Position numbers and translations under genes: made by a program. From Streptomyces sp. GQFP (GTDB lineage: Bacteria; Actinomycetota; Actinomycetes; Streptomycetales; Streptomycetaceae), in the NCBI RefSeq assembly GCF_021545335.1, contig NZ_CP089312.1:558001-622000 (forward strand): a stretch of DNA of 64,000 nucleotides, in the 5' to 3' direction. Positions 61,071-64,000 of the stretch are shown piece after piece; the first letter of the stretch is position 1; each line of letters begins with the position of its first letter. The notes beneath the pieces were generated by a model. The model was not told the origin of the DNA. It worked only from the letters and a program-made list of their open reading frames with translations, and made no database searches.

Positions 61071-62651
61071 TCAGACGTGGGAGCGGTACAGCCCGAACTC
61101 CGCGATCCGCACCTCCGCCCGCGCCTGTGTCACCCGAACTCGCCACCGCCGCGCCCGAACCGGCGCCGCCAGCAACAGGATCCGGCTCGCGCCGATCGTG
61201 CCCGCGCCCGCCACCTTGGTCCAGCGGCCCCCGGTGAACGCCTCGACGACGAAGGCCTCGACCTGCTGCCCGTGGGCGATGTCCTCCGCGAGGCGAATCC
61301 GGTCCGCGGCCACCTCCCTGCCGAGGTCGACGGTCACGACACCCGGGGTCCGGGTCACCGAGGCGCCGATCGTCAGGTCGGCCGGCAGTTCGCTGTCGAC
61401 GCGCTCCCGGAACTCCCGCAGCCGGGTGACGTCGGAGGCGGCGAGGAGGCCGTCGGTGTCCGGCGGGACATTGAGGAGGAGGACGGCGTTGCGGCCGACC
61501 GAGCCGAAGTAGATCTCGGTCAACTGGTCGACGCTCTTGGGCTGTTGGTCGGCGTGGTAGAACCAGCCGTCCCGGATGGACACATCGCACTCGGCGGGCC
61601 ACCACTGCACGTAGTCCGCGACAGAACGGGCTGCCACGAGCGCGTCCCGGCCGCCCATGTCCGCCGCGTCGTAGGAGAGCGCGAAGTCGGTCTTGCCGTA
61701 GTCCTTCTCGGTGACCGGTACGACGCTCCACTCGTTCTCGCGCGCCAGCCCGCCCTCGTTGCCGACCCAGCGGACATCGGGCCCGGAGACGGCGATCGTG
61801 GCGTCCGGGGCGAGGGTGCGCACGAGGGTGTACCAGCTGTCCCAGTCGTACTTCTCGACCTTGTCCGGCGGGATGTGCCCCTGGGCGCCGTCGAACCAGA
61901 CCTCGTCGACGGGTCCGTACTCGGTGAGGACCTCGTAGAGCTGGTCGAGCATATGGGCGCCGTAGTCGGTGGCGGGGAGGGTGAACGTCGGGCCGTCCGG
62001 ACGGTCGTCGTTCTCGACCGGGGTCGGGATGGTGTGCTCGACGCGCGGGCTGCCGTTGGCGTAGACGCCGTGGAGGTACTGGTTCTCGTCGGCGGGTGAG
62101 ATGTAGACACCGACCTTGAGTCCGTACCGCCGCATGGAGTCGGCGAAGGAGCGCAGCACATCGCCCAGTCCGTCGCGCCAACTGCTCGACGCCACCGAGT
62201 GGTTGGTGTACCGGGAGGGATAGAGAACGAAGCCGTCGTGGTGCTTGACGGTGAGGATGGCGAGCTTGAAACCGCCGTCGCGCAGAGCCCGCGCCCACTG
62301 GTCGGTGTCGAGGCCGGTCGGCTGGAAGACGTTCGGGTCCTCGTCGCCGGTGCCCCATTCGAGGCCGGTGAAGGTGTTGACGCCGAAGTGCAGGAACGCG
62401 GTCCGCTCCAGCCGCTGCCAGGCGATCTGCCGTGCGGTGGGCCGGACTTGGGATGCCTTGGCGACGAGAACGTCGGCGGAGTCGGTGGCGCTGACGGGGA
62501 TGCGGAAGTTCGGTTCCTCCGCGACCGAAGCCGCAGCCGAAGCCACAGCCGAGGCTCCCGCCGGAGCCGTGGCGGCCAGGGCGAGCGAGGTGCCTCTGGA
62601 GGCGACGAGCGAGGCGGCTGCCGTGACGAAGAGACGTCTGGAGACTGTCAT
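61071..62651 (-). CDS. Tat-exported GH29 alpha-L-fucosidase
   Basis: 526 residues. SRRLFVT (residues 4-10) with a hydrophobic run to about residue 45 is a clear Tat signal. The catalytic barrel has FLHFGVNTFTGLEWG, LTVKHHDGFVLYPSRYTNHSV, KVGVYISPADEN and EVWFDGAQG with the nucleophile Asp254. Residues 405-526 form a beta-sandwich module with VTVDLGREVAADRIRLAEDI, of the F5/8 galactose-binding type. GH29 releases alpha-linked L-fucose, which the locus at 38193-47080 could take up and oxidise. Core or antenna fucose on N-glycans is a likely source. Confidence 0.9.
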   Translation of the reverse strand: MTVSRRLFVTAAASLVASRGTSLALAATAPAGASAVASAAASVAEEPNFRIPVSATDSADVLVAKASQVRPTARQIAWQRLERTAFLHFGVNTFTGLEWGTGDEDPNVFQPTGLDTDQWARALRDGGFKLAILTVKHHDGFVLYPSRYTNHSVASSSWRDGLGDVLRSFADSMRRYGLKVGVYISPADENQYLHGVYANGSPRVEHTIPTPVENDDRPDGPTFTLPATDYGAHMLDQLYEVLTEYGPVDEVWFDGAQGHIPPDKVEKYDWDSWYTLVRTLAPDATIAVSGPDVRWVGNEGGLARENEWSVVPVTEKDYGKTDFALSYDAADMGGRDALVAARSVADYVQWWPAECDVSIRDGWFYHADQQPKSVDQLTEIYFGSVGRNAVLLLNVPPDTDGLLAASDVTRLREFRERVDSELPADLTIGASVTRTPGVVTVDLGREVAADRIRLAEDIAHGQQVEAFVVEAFTGGRWTKVAGAGTIGASRILLLAAPVRARRWRVRVTQARAEVRIAEFGLYRSHV

Positions 62652-62693
62652 GGGGAACGGACTCCTCGGGTCAGTGGTCAGTAGATCAGCAAG

Positions 62694-64000
62694 TCAGTGG
62701 ATGGTGGTCAAGTGCCAAGCAGCGGGCTGCTGTTGGTCGGGCGGATACTGCACGAGCCGACCGTCGTCGGTCACGTGCACCGCCATCCGTGTGATCGCGT
62801 TGACGAGGGTGAAGCCCCCGGCGACCTGCTCCAACTCCCAGCGCTGCACGGTGTTTCCGGCATCGCAGGTCTGGGCCGTGATCTCGACGCCTGGCTGGAG
62901 CGGGGTGTTGAGCGTGAGCTTCCCGCCGCGCACCTCGAGACAGCCGGTCCCGGTCCGCAGGGTGACGTATCCGTCGGGTGTGCGCCGCACCTCGGCGGTG
63001 AGGGAGGCGACGCCCGCCCGCAAGGTGTACGTCCCGTCCGTGACCGGCACCCGGGTCAGGTCCCGCCAGCCGGGCGCGTGCCCAACAGCCGTCCCCCGCG
63101 CGGTGAATTGGGCGTACGTGGCGTCGGGATGCGGATCGCCCCAGGTGGCCTGTGCTACGTGCCGCAGCGCGGGGTCGGTGTCGACGGCGACCTCGTTCTC
63201 GGTCTCGCCGCGCCCGTTGTCGGGCCAGAGGCTGATCTTCGCGCCGGTGATCCCCTGGCTGGAGGCGACCTTCTCGCCCTCGAAGCTGCGCGGGTCCCAA
63301 CTCTGGTCGTACAGGCCCTTGGTGTCGGTATGGAAGCCACCCCGGACGAGGTACAGCGCATAGGCCGCGTTCATCAACGGGTAGCCCTGGGCGAGGAGTT
63401 GGCTCGGTTTCACGGCCACGTTCAGCCAGTGCTCGACCGTCGTGCCCGCCGTCACCGGCACGGTGTTGGCGCCGGTCAGCCCGTCGTTCCAGATGCGCAG
63501 CTTCTTGCCCTCGGCGGCCACGTAGGCCTGGACGCGGTTGACGAAGTCGATGAAGGCGTCCTGGGGTGTGGCGTTCGCCCCGTACTTCTCCTGCGCGTAC
63601 CGCAGGACCTGCGGGTACTTGGCGAAGTCGGAACCGAGCATGTACTCGTCGGCGCCCATGTGCCAGGAGCCGCCGGTGAACACCTGGGCGTACTCGTCGA
63701 TCAGGCTCGTGTAGTAGTCGAAGGCGGCCGGCTGGGTGATGTCGAGCCGGCTGGGCTGCTTGTTGCCGTCGGAGTCGGTGAGCTGGAGATCGGAACGGTT
63801 CTCGATCCAGGGGTCCATGTGGCCCGGGGAGTTGATCTCCGGAATGATCTCGACGTGGTACTTGTCGCCGAGGGCGACGAGCCGCCGGATCTCGTCCTTG
63901 GTGTAGTAGCCCCAGGTGTTGGCCTCGGGGTGGGAGTCGCTCTTCACCTTGAGTTCCAGAAGCAGCTGGTTGAGCTTGTGGTACGCCATGTCGCGTACGA
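62694..64000 (-). CDS. GH20 beta-N-acetylhexosaminidase, C-terminal part (gene cut by window end)
   Basis: The frame is open to the end of the window, so the true start lies to the right; the ATG at 63989 is an internal Met in the RDMAYHKLNQLLLE segment. About 435 residues are visible. Catalytic features are IIPEINSPGHMDPW, the Asp-Glu pair in SWHMGADEYMLG that positions the acetamido group and gives the acid, and a KLRIWNDGL strand. The last 130 residues form a ricin-type trefoil (CLEVRGGKL, TCDAGNTVQRWELEQVAGGFTLVN). It removes terminal GlcNAc or GalNAc and completes the set needed to strip complex glycans. It lies 42 bp before the fucosidase gene on the same strand, so the two are probably cotranscribed. 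Confidence 0.9.
   Translation of the reverse strand, partial: VRDMAYHKLNQLLLELKVKSDSHPEANTWGYYTKDEIRRLVALGDKYHVEIIPEINSPGHMDPWIENRSDLQLTDSDGNKQPSRLDITQPAAFDYYTSLIDEYAQVFTGGSWHMGADEYMLGSDFAKYPQVLRYAQEKYGANATPQDAFIDFVNRVQAYVAAEGKKLRIWNDGLTGANTVPVTAGTTVEHWLNVAVKPSQLLAQGYPLMNAAYALYLVRGGFHTDTKGLYDQSWDPRSFEGEKVASSQGITGAKISLWPDNGRGETENEVAVDTDPALRHVAQATWGDPHPDATYAQFTARGTAVGHAPGWRDLTRVPVTDGTYTLRAGVASLTAEVRRTPDGYVTLRTGTGCLEVRGGKLTLNTPLQPGVEITAQTCDAGNTVQRWELEQVAGGFTLVNAITRMAVHVTDDGRLVQYPPDQQQPAAWHLTTIH

Overview
The window is high-GC actinobacterial DNA, almost certainly from a Streptomyces chromosome. The signs are strong third-position GC bias, frequent GTG/TTG starts, an ergothioneine gene, a b558-type succinate dehydrogenase, an RmdA-type c-di-GMP enzyme, many Tat-exported glycosidases, and LAxTG/sortase proteins. 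No rRNA, tRNA, insertion sequence, phage gene or CRISPR array was seen.

Layout. 1-1228: the end of egtD, a dodecin and a HAD phosphatase. 1372-5722: two Tat-exported arabinosidases (GH43 with an AbfB module, and GH127 with an inserted LamG domain). 5941-6724: a deletion scar joining remains of an MMPL transporter and a LuxR-type response regulator. 6725-10686: a putative iron-regulated block, with two good DmdR/IdeR-type iron boxes, a methyltransferase, a LAxTG surface protein and a small secreted paralogue of its N-terminal domain. 10813-19559: KhtTU-like K+/H+ antiporter, DinB protein, LLM oxidoreductase, OlsBA-like acyltransferases and sdhCAB, followed by a divergent LysR regulator. 20646-23977: an operon with an RmdA-like PAS-GGDEF-EAL protein. 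24385-30500: envelope genes, including a PF03640-type lipoprotein, a Pro-rich protein, a DUF4239 protein, two related anchored proteins, a class F sortase and a polysaccharide deacetylase. 30646-38205: universal stress protein, ECF sigma / unknown / zinc anti-sigma trio, Fpg/Nei glycosylase, a PAS-GAF-PP2C-HATPase regulator, a small exported protein and a lipase-maturation-factor-like protein.

The right third is a glycan-foraging region. 38193-47080 holds a divergent FadR-type regulator, a ribose-type ABC transporter and five enzymes fitting the non-phosphorylated L-fucose route (mutarotase, dehydrogenase, lactonase, L-fuconate dehydratase, ketodeoxyfuconate dehydrogenase). 47167-57997 holds a LacI regulator and, divergently, a sugar ABC importer, a GH5_18-like beta-mannosidase, an exported GH85 endo-beta-N-acetylglucosaminidase and a cytoplasmic GH38 alpha-mannosidase. 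61071-64000 adds an exported GH29 alpha-L-fucosidase and a GH20 hexosaminidase cut by the window end. Together these describe release of N-glycans outside the cell, import, and trimming and catabolism of mannose and fucose inside. The GH43/GH127 pair at the other end would handle arabinosides, so glycoproteins, possibly of plants, are a plausible target.

Between these, 58046-59925 holds an apparently intact Trypco1-like gene followed by a wrecked trypsin gene. Its catalytic serine and the whole expected central NTPase are missing, and the HEAT-like tail is frameshifted. I read it as the ruin of an NTP-dependent trypsin/NACHT-type conflict system. Functions are assigned from recognised motifs and architecture only; no database search was possible.
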